From Methanohalobium evestigatum Z-7303 (GTDB taxonomy: Archaea; Halobacteriota; Methanosarcinia; Methanosarcinales; Methanosarcinaceae), in the NCBI RefSeq assembly GCF_000196655.1, contig NC_014253.1, forward strand, positions 1,567,423 through 1,631,422: a stretch of 64,000 nucleotides of DNA, written 5' to 3'. Shown one piece after another: positions 36,337 through 44,837 of this stretch. Made by a program: the position numbers and the translations under genes. Positions within the stretch are counted from its first letter, which is position 1. Each line of letters starts with the position of its first letter. Under the pieces are notes generated by a model. The model was not told the DNA's origin, searched no databases, and saw nothing but the letters and a program-made list of their open reading frames with translations.

Positions 36337-37209
36337 TTATTTAGATTCCCTTTTTGCTGGTTCAATATGAATAGTAACATCTTTTACACCCGGATATTTA
36401 TTTTTAAGGTCTCTTTCCACATCATGTGCCACACTATGTGCATTATCTATACGCATATCAGGTCGCACCTTTATATGTAAATCTATATGGATTGCATCAT
36501 TAGTCCCTCTGCTTCGGATTTTATGGCACTCTTTGATACCTGACACCGATTTTACCAGTGTACAAATTTCTTCCTCATCAATCTGGGCTGTATCAAGCAA
36601 AGTATCAGCATTCTGGCGTATAATTGAATAGCCTGCACGGAATATAATTACTGCTATTATAAGCGAAATTATCGGGTCAATAATAGGGTAACCAAGTTCT
36701 ATCGCAACCAAACCCACAATCACAGATAATGAAAGGAAAATATCACTTTTTGTATGCATTGAATCCGCAATTAAAACCTCACTGTTTAATTCATCTCCTT
36801 GTTTGCGTTCATATCTGGTTACAAGGAAATTGATGATCATTGTCAAAATCATAATTGCAAAACTTATGGATGTTACATCAGGACTTACATCGGCTCTGAA
36901 TCTTCCGATTGCGTTGCTGATTATTTCAAACCCTATCAATATTAAAAAGAAAGATATTATTATGGCACTGAGTGTTTCATATTTGCGATATCCGTAAGGA
37001 TGTTGTTTATCAGGGGGTCTGGAAGCTATCTGAATACCGACAAGTCCGGTTATATTAGAGATGCCATCTATAAGTGAATGATAACCATCAGATTCCATAC
37101 TTAGTGTGTTTGTAATCCTTCCATAGATGATCTTGGCAAGAGCTACAACAACATTTAGTATAAGAATTTGCAGGAGGACAATACGGACTTTTCTAAAGCG
37201 GTTATTCAA
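36337..37209 (-). CDS. Cation diffusion facilitator (CDF) family transporter
   Basis: 290 residues with about six membrane helices. The metal site in helix 2 is '[20 protein letters not shown]' and in helix 5 '[17 protein letters not shown]' (D/H-xxx-D pairs). The C-terminal cytoplasmic ferredoxin-like domain is '[20 protein letters not shown]'. Exports Zn2+, Fe2+ or a similar divalent metal. DxxHS-like Y-H-S at the first site does not settle the metal. Confidence 0.92.
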   Translation of the reverse strand: MNNRFRKVRIVLLQILILNVVVALAKIIYGRITNTLSMESDGYHSLIDGISNITGLVGIQIASRPPDKQHPYGYRKYETLSAIIISFFLILIGFEIISNAIGRFRADVSPDVTSISFAIMILTMIINFLVTRYERKQGDELNSEVLIADSMHTKSDIFLSLSVIVGLVAIELGYPIIDPIISLIIAVIIFRAGYSIIRQNADTLLDTAQIDEEEICTLVKSVSGIKECHKIRSRGTNDAIHIDLHIKVRPDMRIDNAHSVAHDVERDLKNKYPGVKDVTIHIEPAKRESK

Positions 37210-37349
37210 TAGTATCCCCTGATTACAGATGTTTTTACACTGTTATAAAATATACGATAATATATTATATATTCTACTAATTTTCAGATTAAAATATAAT
37301 ATAGTTAATTTAAAAAATTATTATAACTATTTTAAAATTGGTGATTTGT

Positions 37350-38069
37350 ATGGTAAAAAAATCGTATATATACCCGATTCTAATTCTTACAGTAATCCTT
37401 GCCACATCAGTTAGTGGTTGTCTTGAAACACCTGAAGCTACCCCTGCAGAAGCCAGTGAATCAGCACTATCAGAATATGGATGGGAGAAAACCGGTAGTG
37501 TAGATTATCAAAGTTATGAACAATCAGTAGCTGATTACAATGTATCCGTAAACACAGCAATAACGACATATCAGGATAAACTGCTATCAAACCAGATATC
37601 AGGACAGATACAGAACCTACAAATAAACCAGAATATAGATTTAGAAACCAATTTTGGTGCAGGTATTCTGGGGTCGAGATTGGTCACCATCAACCTGACT
37701 TTGCCCTCAGGAATTGAACTGCCTGATACTGTTATATCCACAATAGTTGATACCCAAATAGAAAAACTGGCAAAACAGGCAAATATCGAAAATTTTGACA
37801 AAAAAGGAAGTGAAGAAATAAACATAAGTGATGGGTCAACTGCAAATGCAGACTATTATGTTGGCTCTATACCTGCAAACGGGTTTTCAATTGATGTAAG
37901 AGGAGTTATTGCTTCCTGGTCAACTTCTGATTCCACAATTATAACTGTTGGAGCTGTTCCCGACGGAGATATTGAATTAAACATTAAAGGAGAAAATGTT
38001 AAACTAATAACAATCAACGGTGAAAAAGAAATGGAAGAAGTTAAAGCACTGATTAAATCTATAAATTAA
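37350..38069 (+). CDS. Lipoprotein of unknown function
   Basis: 239 residues. 'MVKKSYIYPILIL' to 'TSVSGCLE' is a lipoprotein signal with lipidated Cys near residue 22. The mature protein has alternating strands and ends 'MEEVKALIKSIN'. It resembles DUF6517-type archaeal lipoproteins in plan, but I am not sure. ATG 37350 is chosen because the 4-residue extension to 37338 adds nothing to the signal. Confidence 0.6.
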   Translation: MVKKSYIYPILILTVILATSVSGCLETPEATPAEASESALSEYGWEKTGSVDYQSYEQSVADYNVSVNTAITTYQDKLLSNQISGQIQNLQINQNIDLETNFGAGILGSRLVTINLTLPSGIELPDTVISTIVDTQIEKLAKQANIENFDKKGSEEINISDGSTANADYYVGSIPANGFSIDVRGVIASWSTSDSTIITVGAVPDGDIELNIKGENVKLITINGEKEMEEVKALIKSIN

Positions 38070-38118
38070 AAGAACATAAATAGATTCGTTATTACTTAAA
38101 AATATATGAGAACTATAT

Positions 38119-38886
38119 ATGGTAAAAATAGCAATCACCGGCAAAGGAGGGGTTGGGAAAACAACCCTTGCAGGCACTCTTGCACGATTACTGGCACAGG
38201 ACGATTATCAAGTTCTTGCTATCGATGCTGATTCTGATATGAACCTTGCATCCGCTATTGGAATAGAGAAACCACCTGCACCGCTTACCGAATATAAGGA
38301 TTTAATAAGAGAACGTGCAGGTGAGACAGGTGGAGCCTTCAAATTAAATCCAAAAGTCGATGATGTGGTTGAAAAATATGGAGTTGTCGGACCCGATGGA
38401 GTAAACATGCTTGTCATGGGCACAATTGAGCAGGGTGGTAGTGGATGTATGTGTCCAGCATCTGCCTTTTTACGTGCATTTTTAAGGCATGTTGTTTTAA
38501 AGGAAAAAAGTGCTGTAATAATGGACATGGAAGCCGGTATAGAGCATCTGGGCAGAGGCACAACCAGAGGTATAGACCTAATGGTCATTGTTGTAGAACC
38601 GGGTATGCGTTCTGTTGAAACCGCTTCACGTATAAAGGAACTGGCAGATGAACTGGAGATCAAACACCTTGCTGCAGTTGTTAATAAAAGCTCTTCAGCC
38701 GATGTAAAGCCACATCTTGAAAAACTTGGAATATCGGTTTTGGGAGAAATTCCCTATGACCCAGATATAGTACGTGCAGATTTTGAAAACACCACAATTC
38801 TGGATATAGGTTCCAGTTCAGTGGATTCAATCAGAGATATCAAAAATCGGATGATAGACATGGTTCAAAATATAGAAAATGAATGA
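38119..38886 (+). CDS. cooC: CooC-like CO dehydrogenase maturation ATPase
   Basis: 255 residues. A deviant Walker A 'ITGKGGVGKTTLAG', 'LAIDADSDMNLASAIG' (switch I/Walker A') and the CxC motif in 'GGSGCMCPASAFLRAFL' identify CooC, which inserts nickel into the CODH C-cluster. 'VIMDMEAGIEHLGRGT' is the Walker B. Methanosarcinaceae need it for the CODH/ACS complex; none of those subunits is in the window. Convergent with, and 0 bp from, the small gene at 38887. Confidence 0.9.
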   Translation: MVKIAITGKGGVGKTTLAGTLARLLAQDDYQVLAIDADSDMNLASAIGIEKPPAPLTEYKDLIRERAGETGGAFKLNPKVDDVVEKYGVVGPDGVNMLVMGTIEQGGSGCMCPASAFLRAFLRHVVLKEKSAVIMDMEAGIEHLGRGTTRGIDLMVIVVEPGMRSVETASRIKELADELEIKHLAAVVNKSSSADVKPHLEKLGISVLGEIPYDPDIVRADFENTTILDIGSSSVDSIRDIKNRMIDMVQNIENE

Positions 38887-39081
38887 TTAATCACTATCAT
38901 CAAAAGATTTATTTTTTGTTTTTAAGGATAATGGACCTTTTATTCTTGCATGTTCGTTGCCAAGACTTCTTCGATAATCAGAGCGTATCTGCTGTTTGAA
39001 TTGCTGGATCATTAACTCATCAAGTTCATCTTCTGTTAAATCCTGAGCTTTTTTATGTTTTATTTTATCGTTTCTTTCCAT
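38887..39081 (-). CDS. Small conserved-looking charged protein
   Basis: 64 residues, highly charged: 'KAQDLTEDELDELMIQQF' and 'QQIRSDYRRSLGNEHARI' are helical. It starts 1 bp after the NIF3-like gene and so is probably cotranscribed with it. No family recognised. Its stop abuts the stop of cooC. Confidence 0.55.
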   Translation of the reverse strand: MERNDKIKHKKAQDLTEDELDELMIQQFKQQIRSDYRRSLGNEHARIKGPLSLKTKNKSFDDSD

Positions 39082-39082
39082 G

Positions 39083-39823
39083 TTAGATTACGCTGATAAA
39101 CGGGTTGTGGTCTATAAACTCTACATCCAGTTTAAGCATTTCTTCAAGGCGTTCACACAGTTTTTCCATGGCTGGGTTTTCAGTGGCATAATGTGTTGCA
39201 TCAATCAGAGAGATATCCCCCCTGTTGCGTATTACATCATGTTTCAGTTCACTTGAAACAAAAGCATCAACTCCGTTTTCATGGGCTATATCCAGATACT
39301 GAGATTTGAAACCACTACCTCCAAACACCATGACTTTTTCCACTGTTTTGTTATCTCCCACATATTGGACATGGGTATCAAGACATCTGGACACATGCCC
39401 TGCAAATGTACCAGTTGAACAGGGAGATATGTATCCGATTCTTCCAATTTCCAGTTCCTCTATATTTGTCAATCCCAAGCGGTCTGCAAGGATATCATTT
39501 ACACCTCCCGGTACTTTATCATAATTGGTATGCATACTGTAAAGAGATATTTCATTATCAAGAGCTACTTTCAATTTATCTGAAAAAGGTTTTGCAATCT
39601 TTGTTACAGGCTCAAATATAAGGGTGTGATGGGTTATAAGTAAATCCGCACCGATATCAGCCGCACGTTTTAATACATAGTCGGTTGGATCCAGTGATAC
39701 CGCTATTTTATCTATATCATTATCCAGATTAATTATATCTCCTATTCTTCCTGCATCAAATTCTTCTGCATATTCAGGCGGTGCAACTGTTTCAAGTACT
39801 GGAATAATATCTGAAAATTTCAT
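39083..39823 (-). CDS. NIF3/YbgI-like dinuclear metal protein
   Basis: 246 residues. 'LLITHHTLIFEPVTKI' gives the two adjacent metal-binding His, 'YSMHTNYDKVPGGVND' a third, and 'DAFVSSELKHDVIRNRG' plus 'DATHYATENPAMEKL' the C-terminal His/Glu ligands. This is the NIF3 family (dinuclear metal-binding hexamers of uncertain function, often annotated as GTP cyclohydrolase I type 2). First gene of a two-gene unit with the small protein at 38887. Confidence 0.9.
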   Translation of the reverse strand: MKFSDIIPVLETVAPPEYAEEFDAGRIGDIINLDNDIDKIAVSLDPTDYVLKRAADIGADLLITHHTLIFEPVTKIAKPFSDKLKVALDNEISLYSMHTNYDKVPGGVNDILADRLGLTNIEELEIGRIGYISPCSTGTFAGHVSRCLDTHVQYVGDNKTVEKVMVFGGSGFKSQYLDIAHENGVDAFVSSELKHDVIRNRGDISLIDATHYATENPAMEKLCERLEEMLKLDVEFIDHNPFISVI

Positions 39824-39877
39824 ATACTATACACATTGATATAAAAATATCAAATTATCGGATTTTTACTTAGTAAA

Positions 39878-40066
39878 TCACCAGCATATTTTTACACCGT
39901 TTCTTTTAGTTTTTATAACCGCCAAATCATCCTTTAAAGTCAAATAGCCGCAGTTCCGGCAGCTATAGACGTTTTTCAACCCAAGAATCCGGTGTTCAAG
40001 CTGCTGTTTACAAAAATAGCACAATATAATGCTGTCATTTACAGATTCGATAATTACCCACTCCAA
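39878..40066 (-). CDS. Zinc-ribbon microprotein
   Basis: Up to 62 residues: 'ILCYFCKQQLEHRILG' and 'VYSCRNCGYLTLKDDL' give a C-x2-C...C-x2-C zinc ribbon. The listed TTG start has no Shine-Dalgarno; an in-frame ATT at 40054 is 6 nt after TTGGAG, so the protein may be 58 residues. It is the last of four minus-strand microgenes. The layout C-x2-C-K-x-Q-L matches the 42-residue protein at 40376, so the two are paralogs. Confidence 0.65.
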   Translation of the reverse strand: MEWVIIESVNDSIILCYFCKQQLEHRILGLKNVYSCRNCGYLTLKDDLAVIKTKRNGVKICW

Positions 40067-40133
40067 CTATTACTGGACTATAACATTACATATCCAACAC
40101 TACAATTAAAAAATTTAATATCAAAATGCTGAC

Positions 40134-40370
40134 TTAATGTCCCACGTTCAAATAGTTGGGCTGACAGCTGTCCCAGTCCTGAAGTAGTGATTTGCTGCTT
40201 TCCAGATTGTAGACATTTGATTTTGGCATATTATTATTTTCCTGATTATCTGATTCACACCATTTGAGATACTCACATTTACCTAATTGGTTGTAAATTA
40301 TACATTCCCTGCAATATCGTTGCTTATTATATCTGGAATATCCCAGTTTTTCTATTTTACACATATACAT
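40134..40370 (-). CDS. Small Cys-rich protein
   Basis: 78 residues from ATG 40370, which follows AAGGGG; the run overlaps the stop of the upstream zinc-ribbon gene (TTATAAGGGGTATG), so translation is coupled. Cys occur at 'MYMCKIEKL', 'RYCRECIIYNQLGKCEYLKWC' split as C-x2-C and C-x6-C, plus one near the C-terminus. The remainder is polar. No family known. The upstream extension to 40433 is out of frame with the real upstream gene and is rejected. Confidence 0.55.
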   Translation of the reverse strand: MYMCKIEKLGYSRYNKQRYCRECIIYNQLGKCEYLKWCESDNQENNNMPKSNVYNLESSKSLLQDWDSCQPNYLNVGH

Positions 40371-40375
40371 ACCCC

Positions 40376-40504
40376 TTATAATCTGGATAAACGTGGATCT
40401 ACTGAAGTCAATCCTCCACAATTTCGGCAACAATAGGAACCAACCACTTGTTTTTTAAGTTGAATTTTACATATTATACAAATTTGTTCAATCTGATTAT
40501 ACAT
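40376..40504 (-). CDS. 42-residue zinc-ribbon microprotein
   Basis: ATG 40504 to TAA 40376 encodes 'MYNQIEQICIICKIQLKK', then 'YCCRNCGGLTSVDPRLSRL'. C-x2-C-K-x-Q-L and C-C-x2-C-G match the paralog at 39878. It lies 19 bp after the 49-residue gene and 5 bp before the 78-residue gene. Such single zinc-ribbon microproteins are known in Methanosarcina as a class, with roles mostly unknown. Confidence 0.6.
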   Translation of the reverse strand: MYNQIEQICIICKIQLKKQVVGSYCCRNCGGLTSVDPRLSRL

Positions 40505-40523
40505 TAAAATCCCTTAAAACTGG

Positions 40524-40673
40524 TTATTTAGCCTGCAGTCCACCGACCATAAACTGATATAGTTCAAGTTCTTCTGAATTTATAATTTCAGTGAAACCAC
40601 TGTTGTTAATGATTGTTTTTCTGGATTTATTACCTGTATATTTACAGGTTGCTTTGTTTTGTTTAATATCCAT
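40524..40673 (-). CDS. 49-residue microprotein
   Basis: ATG 40673 lies after AAGGAGATAAAAAAT, a good Shine-Dalgarno. The protein starts MDIKQNKATCKYTGNK and ends 'YQFMVGGLQAK', with one Cys. A longer frame to 40718 has no ribosome site. It is the first gene of the microprotein run. No family recognised. Confidence 0.5.
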   Translation of the reverse strand: MDIKQNKATCKYTGNKSRKTIINNSGFTEIINSEELELYQFMVGGLQAK

Positions 40674-40867
40674 ATTTTTTATCTCCTTTTCTTGAATGAC
40701 AACCACTCCCCAACCCACTATATTTTCATCTCTTTTATATCTATTAATTCTCAGAACGATATATATAGATTATGAATTTAGAATATATTCATCTATATAA
40801 AATATATAGCCTAAAAAAGTTAATTTTAAAAACTAATTTGTCATATTTTATATGGGGAGTTAAATAG

Positions 40868-41527
40868 ATGCGGATACCAAAACACATAGGAGTTATCCCT
40901 GATGGGAACAGGAGATGGGCTCTAAAAAGAGGCTTATCTAAAGAAAAAGGATATGATTATGGAGTCGATCCAGGCATCGAATTAATACGCCTCTGCAAAA
41001 AAATGGGTGTAGAAGAATTAACCTTCTATGGATTTACAATGGACAATACCAAAAGAACATCTGAACAAACTAAAGCTTTCACCAATGCATGTATACAAGC
41101 AGCAAACGGTGCTATCAATGAAGGGTCACAGTTTCTGGTAGTTGGAGATACTGAATCCCCCATGTTCCCTGAAAAATTGATACCATACACCAGCAGAAAA
41201 ACTTTTGGAGACGGAAATATAAAAGTCAACCTGTTGGTAAATTACGGATGGCAGTGGGATTTAAAAGGACTAAAAAATCTGGATAACAAAAATAAATCTA
41301 CAAATAATAAAAAAAATATAATGTATTTGATTAACTCAAAAGAAATATCCAGAATTGATCTTATTATTCGATGGGGCGGTAGAAGGCGTTTGAGTGGATT
41401 TTTACCTGTGCAATCGGTATATTCGGATTTTTATGTTGTAGACAATTACTGGCCAGATTTTAAACCCAAACATCTTAACGATGCTATTGATTGGTATGAT
41501 AAACAGGATATTACACTTGGCGGCTGA
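40868..41527 (+). CDS. Cis-prenyltransferase (undecaprenyl diphosphate synthase family)
   Basis: 219 residues. 'IPKHIGVIPDGNRRWALKRG' holds the catalytic Asp and the phosphate-binding Gly/Arg; 'VEELTFYGFTMDNTKR' and 'LIIRWGGRRRLSGFLPVQS' match the family, though canonical enzymes have R-T-G-G-x-x-R-x-S-N-F. It condenses isoprenyl diphosphates, for glycosyl-carrier or other prenyl lipids. The R-W-G-G-R-R-R-L-S-G form recalls the unusual second cis-prenyltransferase of Methanosarcina. ATG follows GGGGAG. Its TGA stop is also the first triplet of the TnpB right end, so the C-terminus might be altered by the insertion. Confidence 0.85.
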   Translation: MRIPKHIGVIPDGNRRWALKRGLSKEKGYDYGVDPGIELIRLCKKMGVEELTFYGFTMDNTKRTSEQTKAFTNACIQAANGAINEGSQFLVVGDTESPMFPEKLIPYTSRKTFGDGNIKVNLLVNYGWQWDLKGLKNLDNKNKSTNNKKNIMYLINSKEISRIDLIIRWGGRRRLSGFLPVQSVYSDFYVVDNYWPDFKPKHLNDAIDWYDKQDITLGG

Positions 41528-41690
41528 CTACTCTCCCACGACTAAAGTCATGAAGTTCTTTTGAGAGCCTCAACCTTTAATGAGGTTGAGCATTTTCTGG
41601 TTCATGGACGGTACTTGCGAACTGATGCTGGGACCAGTCGTAGAGGTACCATCTCCACAGCCATTAATTCCCGCGAGCCTCACGGTATGC
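41528..41690 (-). ncRNA. Putative omega RNA region of TnpB copy 3
   Basis: Between the tnpB stop and the right end lie several stems, including CCTCAACC/GGTTGAGC-type pairing near 41569-41590 and the terminal CATGACTTTAGTCGTG hairpin. By analogy this is the guide-RNA scaffold; the adjoining guide would be antisense to the 3' end of the prenyltransferase gene. Confidence 0.45.
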
Positions 41691-42916
41691 TATTTTGAGT
41701 TATAATACGATGATTTCGTCAGGATGTTGACCGCAGCATTGAAGTCTCTATCGATTTCTAATCCACAAATACTGCAGTAGAACGTTCTGTCTTCCAATCT
41801 TAGTTTCTTTTTCTTTTTAGTACCACAATGAGAACAGACCTGAGAAGTGTAGTTGGGATTCACCTTATCTACAATCTTGCCTCTCTCAGCAGCTTTATAG
41901 GTTACGTGCTGAACCAGTTTATTCCAGCCTACATCAGATATTGATTTAGCCAATTTGTTATTTTTTACAAGGTTTCTTATTTTCAGGTTTTCAAATACAA
42001 TCAGGTCGTATTTATCCACCAACAATTTGCTCAGGCAATGCGAGAAATGGTTTCTTGCAGCAGCAACCTTTCTGTGAATTCTGTTCACTTTCTGTTTCTG
42101 CTTTTTATAGTTGTTTGATTTGAATTCCATTCTCGACAATTTCCGTTGTTCTTTAGCAAGCCTTTTATCGGCTTTCTTGAGGATTTTAGGTGGTTCGACA
42201 AAATCACCGTCTGGTTGTTATGAAAGATTTAAGTCCAAGGTCGATACCAACAGCGTTTGTAGGTGTAGAAGGTGTAGGATTTTCCGGTAGTTCAACAGTT
42301 AGATAGGCAAACCACTTTTTACCCTCTTTCTTGAGAGTACATGTCTTCAGTTCGCCTTCTGGGAATTTATCGATATCAATCTTGATGGGTTTCGATTTAT
42401 GTGTTATCTTGGATAGATATAACTTATCTTCTTTGAGCCACCATCCATTACCATGCTGTTTGTATCTGAAACTACTGAAATCTTCTCTGCTCTTGAAATT
42501 GGGATGGGCTTTAGGGAGGATTCCATCGTATTTGATGAATCCTGAAGAATTGTTTCCACATGGGACATCTTTTCTCTTGACGAACATCCCTTTTTTAGGT
42601 TTGGTTTTTTCAGTCTACCTTTTTTTAAATCATTAAAAAACTTGTCATAAGCAAAACACAATCGCTGGAATACATCCAGTCTTACCGATGAATGTATCGG
42701 ATAATCCAGATTTTTCAGGTGTTTTTCCAGGTCTGACCTTTTTACAGATAGACCGGATCTTTCGTATAAATCGACCTGAAGTGACAGAAGATGGTTCCAG
42801 ATTGACCTGCAAGATTCCAGAGTCTCATCCAGTTTCCTCTCCTGTTCAGGAGTTGGACGTATCTTGAATCTTAGATTCCTACAGTTCTGACCTTCTTTAC
42901 GAACCATCGCCTCCAC
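41690..42916 (-). pseudogene. tnpB: tnpB, two frameshifts (copy 3)
   Basis: Three overlapping frames together give one TnpB: 'NLRFKIRPTPEQERKLDETL' at the start, RuvC-I 'AVGIDLGLKSFITT', RuvC-II 'DLIVFENLKIRNL', zinc ribbon 'CSHCGTKK...CSICG' and RuvC-III 'EIDRDFNAAVNIL'. Frame changes occur near 42590 (in an A-rich run) and near 42204. All three catalytic acids remain, but no intact protein can be made. Confidence 0.85.
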
Positions 42917-43230
42917 CCTTTAACTTGGTACTGATTATACGTTTTTAAACTATATAATTTTTACCTGATGTTAGCGATTATCCCATAAAATCTATAGTTG
43001 ATCAGACATCAGCGGGGAATGATTCATCTCTATTTAAACGGAATTTACTCATAGACTTTCTCTACCCCTGCGCCCCATTTCTCGTAAACTATTTTTTAAT
43101 ATAATTTATATATAAGGCCTATAAAAAATAAAATATATAATGAGTGATAAATAATTAAAACATATTTAAGAGATTATAATATAAAATTTAAAATTTTAAT
43201 TGGTTAAAAGAAAATATACGAGATGTCAGT
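42917..43230. other. Intergenic region, left end of TnpB copy 3 and promoter
   Basis: Contains the CTGATGT/ACATCAG repeat of the TnpB left end and an AT-rich promoter with TATAATTTATATATA-like sequence near 43100 for the surface-protein pair. No gene is seen. Confidence 0.5.
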
Positions 43231-44820
43231 ATGGCAAAAAAAACGATATTTATACTTCTAATTCTTATATTTGGTTTCTGTTCATCAGTCACCGCATACA
43301 ACCTTGGTGATGTTGAATGGGTGAATGAAAAAACAAACACAATCCATTGGGGAGATTCAACAAACTACAATGATTATGTGATAACAGTAAAGGATTTTGA
43401 TTATAAAGAAAGCGGAAAAAAATACGTATCCATCGAAATTACAAAAAATGGTGAAAGAAAAAAACTGGGAGCACTTACAGTTGGAGAGTCTCTAAGCTAT
43501 CGCGATAAAAGTGGAGGAGATGATGTCCGGGTCTATATAAAAGAAATAAAAACTAATGTCGATGACTGGACAGGTAATATGGAAGACCCTACAGCAAAAA
43601 TCCAGATACAAAAAAGAGGTCTCCCAGATTTGAAAATACATATTAATACAGAAAAAGATACCTATGACCCCAAAAAGTCCTCCAATCCTTCTAAAATAGT
43701 TGCTGACCTAAAAGTTGAAAATAAAGGTGATGCCGAAATTAACGATGTGAACTTGAACATTGATACCGGCGGGCTTGAACTTGTAGAAGGGGAACTTAAC
43801 CATGAAATCGAATCAATTAAAAAAGGTAAAACATCACAAACTTTTACTGTAAAACTGGATGTTCCCCTTCTGTGGGATAAAAAATCCTTTGACATTTCTG
43901 CTGATGCCAGTGGTTATGATATAAACAACGACAATTTCGATGATACCGAATCAAAATCAATCACCATCAAGAAAAAATGGAATTTGATTGTTACAAAAAC
44001 AGTAACTGAAGAAATTTACATGACAGACACCGCTTATGTGCTTGTAAATGTAAGAAATGGCGGTCTCTGTGAACTGAATAATATAAACGTAAACAACCCT
44101 GTTACCGATAAACTGGAACTTGAAAACAACATCACCAGTAACAAAACAATTTCACTTGAACCAGATGAAACTACCAAAAAATTGTATAGTTACTCATTGC
44201 AACCTTTAGAGCCCGGTAAATATAGACTACCCGATGCATCTGCAAGTTTCAAAGCACCCAATTCGAAAAAATATGATACTACATCAGACAAACCCCAGAT
44301 TAAAATTAATGGTCCTTACCTCGTGTTCAATAAAAAAGTAAATTCCACAAGTATAGTTCCCGGTGGACATGCAAAAATCACCATCGAGATAAAAAACACT
44401 GGTAACAAAAATACCCATGTAAACGTTTCTGACACAGATTTACCATCAAATGTTGAATTTGTTGAAGGATCAAAACATTTTAAAGACGTGGTTAAGTCCG
44501 GTAATTCTAAGAGTTTTAGTTATACTGTTAAATTTAATAATGAAGGTAATGTGAAATTGCCTGCTGCAACATTGACATTTATAGATATGGAAGGATACAG
44601 CGGAAAGAAAACTTCCAACCGTCCAGAAATTTGGGTAAATACATCAGCAAATACTGAAAAACAGACAGATAATCCAGACAATTCTGATGGTAGTACCTCT
44701 GGCACAACCAACCAGAACAAAGATGGGTCAAAACCGGTTAAACAACCTGGATTCACAGGTTTGCTGGCTATTGCAGTTTTTACATGTGTTTATTATATTT
44801 ACAGAAAACAAAGTAAATAA
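43231..44820 (+). CDS. Secreted beta-sandwich surface protein with PGF-CTERM tail
   Basis: 529 residues. Signal peptide (MAKKTIFILLILIF to VTAYN), an N-terminal domain ('NTIHWGDSTNYNDYVITVKD'), then three DUF11/CARDB-like domains with 'VENKGDAEINDVNL', 'VRNGGLCELNNINV' and 'IKNTGNKNTHVNVSD'. A Thr/Ser/Asn linker leads to 'QPGFTGLLAIAVFTCVYYI' and RKQSK, a PGF-CTERM sorting signal for archaeosortase A. ArtA itself is not in the window. The next gene is a paralog sharing the N-terminal and later domains. Confidence 0.78.
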   Translation: MAKKTIFILLILIFGFCSSVTAYNLGDVEWVNEKTNTIHWGDSTNYNDYVITVKDFDYKESGKKYVSIEITKNGERKKLGALTVGESLSYRDKSGGDDVRVYIKEIKTNVDDWTGNMEDPTAKIQIQKRGLPDLKIHINTEKDTYDPKKSSNPSKIVADLKVENKGDAEINDVNLNIDTGGLELVEGELNHEIESIKKGKTSQTFTVKLDVPLLWDKKSFDISADASGYDINNDNFDDTESKSITIKKKWNLIVTKTVTEEIYMTDTAYVLVNVRNGGLCELNNINVNNPVTDKLELENNITSNKTISLEPDETTKKLYSYSLQPLEPGKYRLPDASASFKAPNSKKYDTTSDKPQIKINGPYLVFNKKVNSTSIVPGGHAKITIEIKNTGNKNTHVNVSDTDLPSNVEFVEGSKHFKDVVKSGNSKSFSYTVKFNNEGNVKLPAATLTFIDMEGYSGKKTSNRPEIWVNTSANTEKQTDNPDNSDGSTSGTTNQNKDGSKPVKQPGFTGLLAIAVFTCVYYIYRKQSK

Positions 44821-44837
44821 AAACGAAGGATGATTGT

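Larger units (their letters stand above)
41525..43020 (-). mobile_element. Decayed TnpB element (copy 3)
   Basis: Right end: hairpin CATGAC/GTCGTG around TTTA (41538-41553 region) and the terminal AGTAGTCA on the minus strand, directly at the stop of the prenyltransferase gene. Left end: CTGATGT/ACATCAG inverted repeat around 42965-43013. The single tnpB has two frameshifts. It belongs to a TnpB lineage different from copies 2 and 4. Confidence 0.65.

Noticed and set aside
40371-40433. Extension of the 78-residue Cys-rich protein to 99 residues
   Set aside because: It overlaps the 42-residue zinc-ribbon gene in another frame, and the SD AAGGGG points to ATG 40370.
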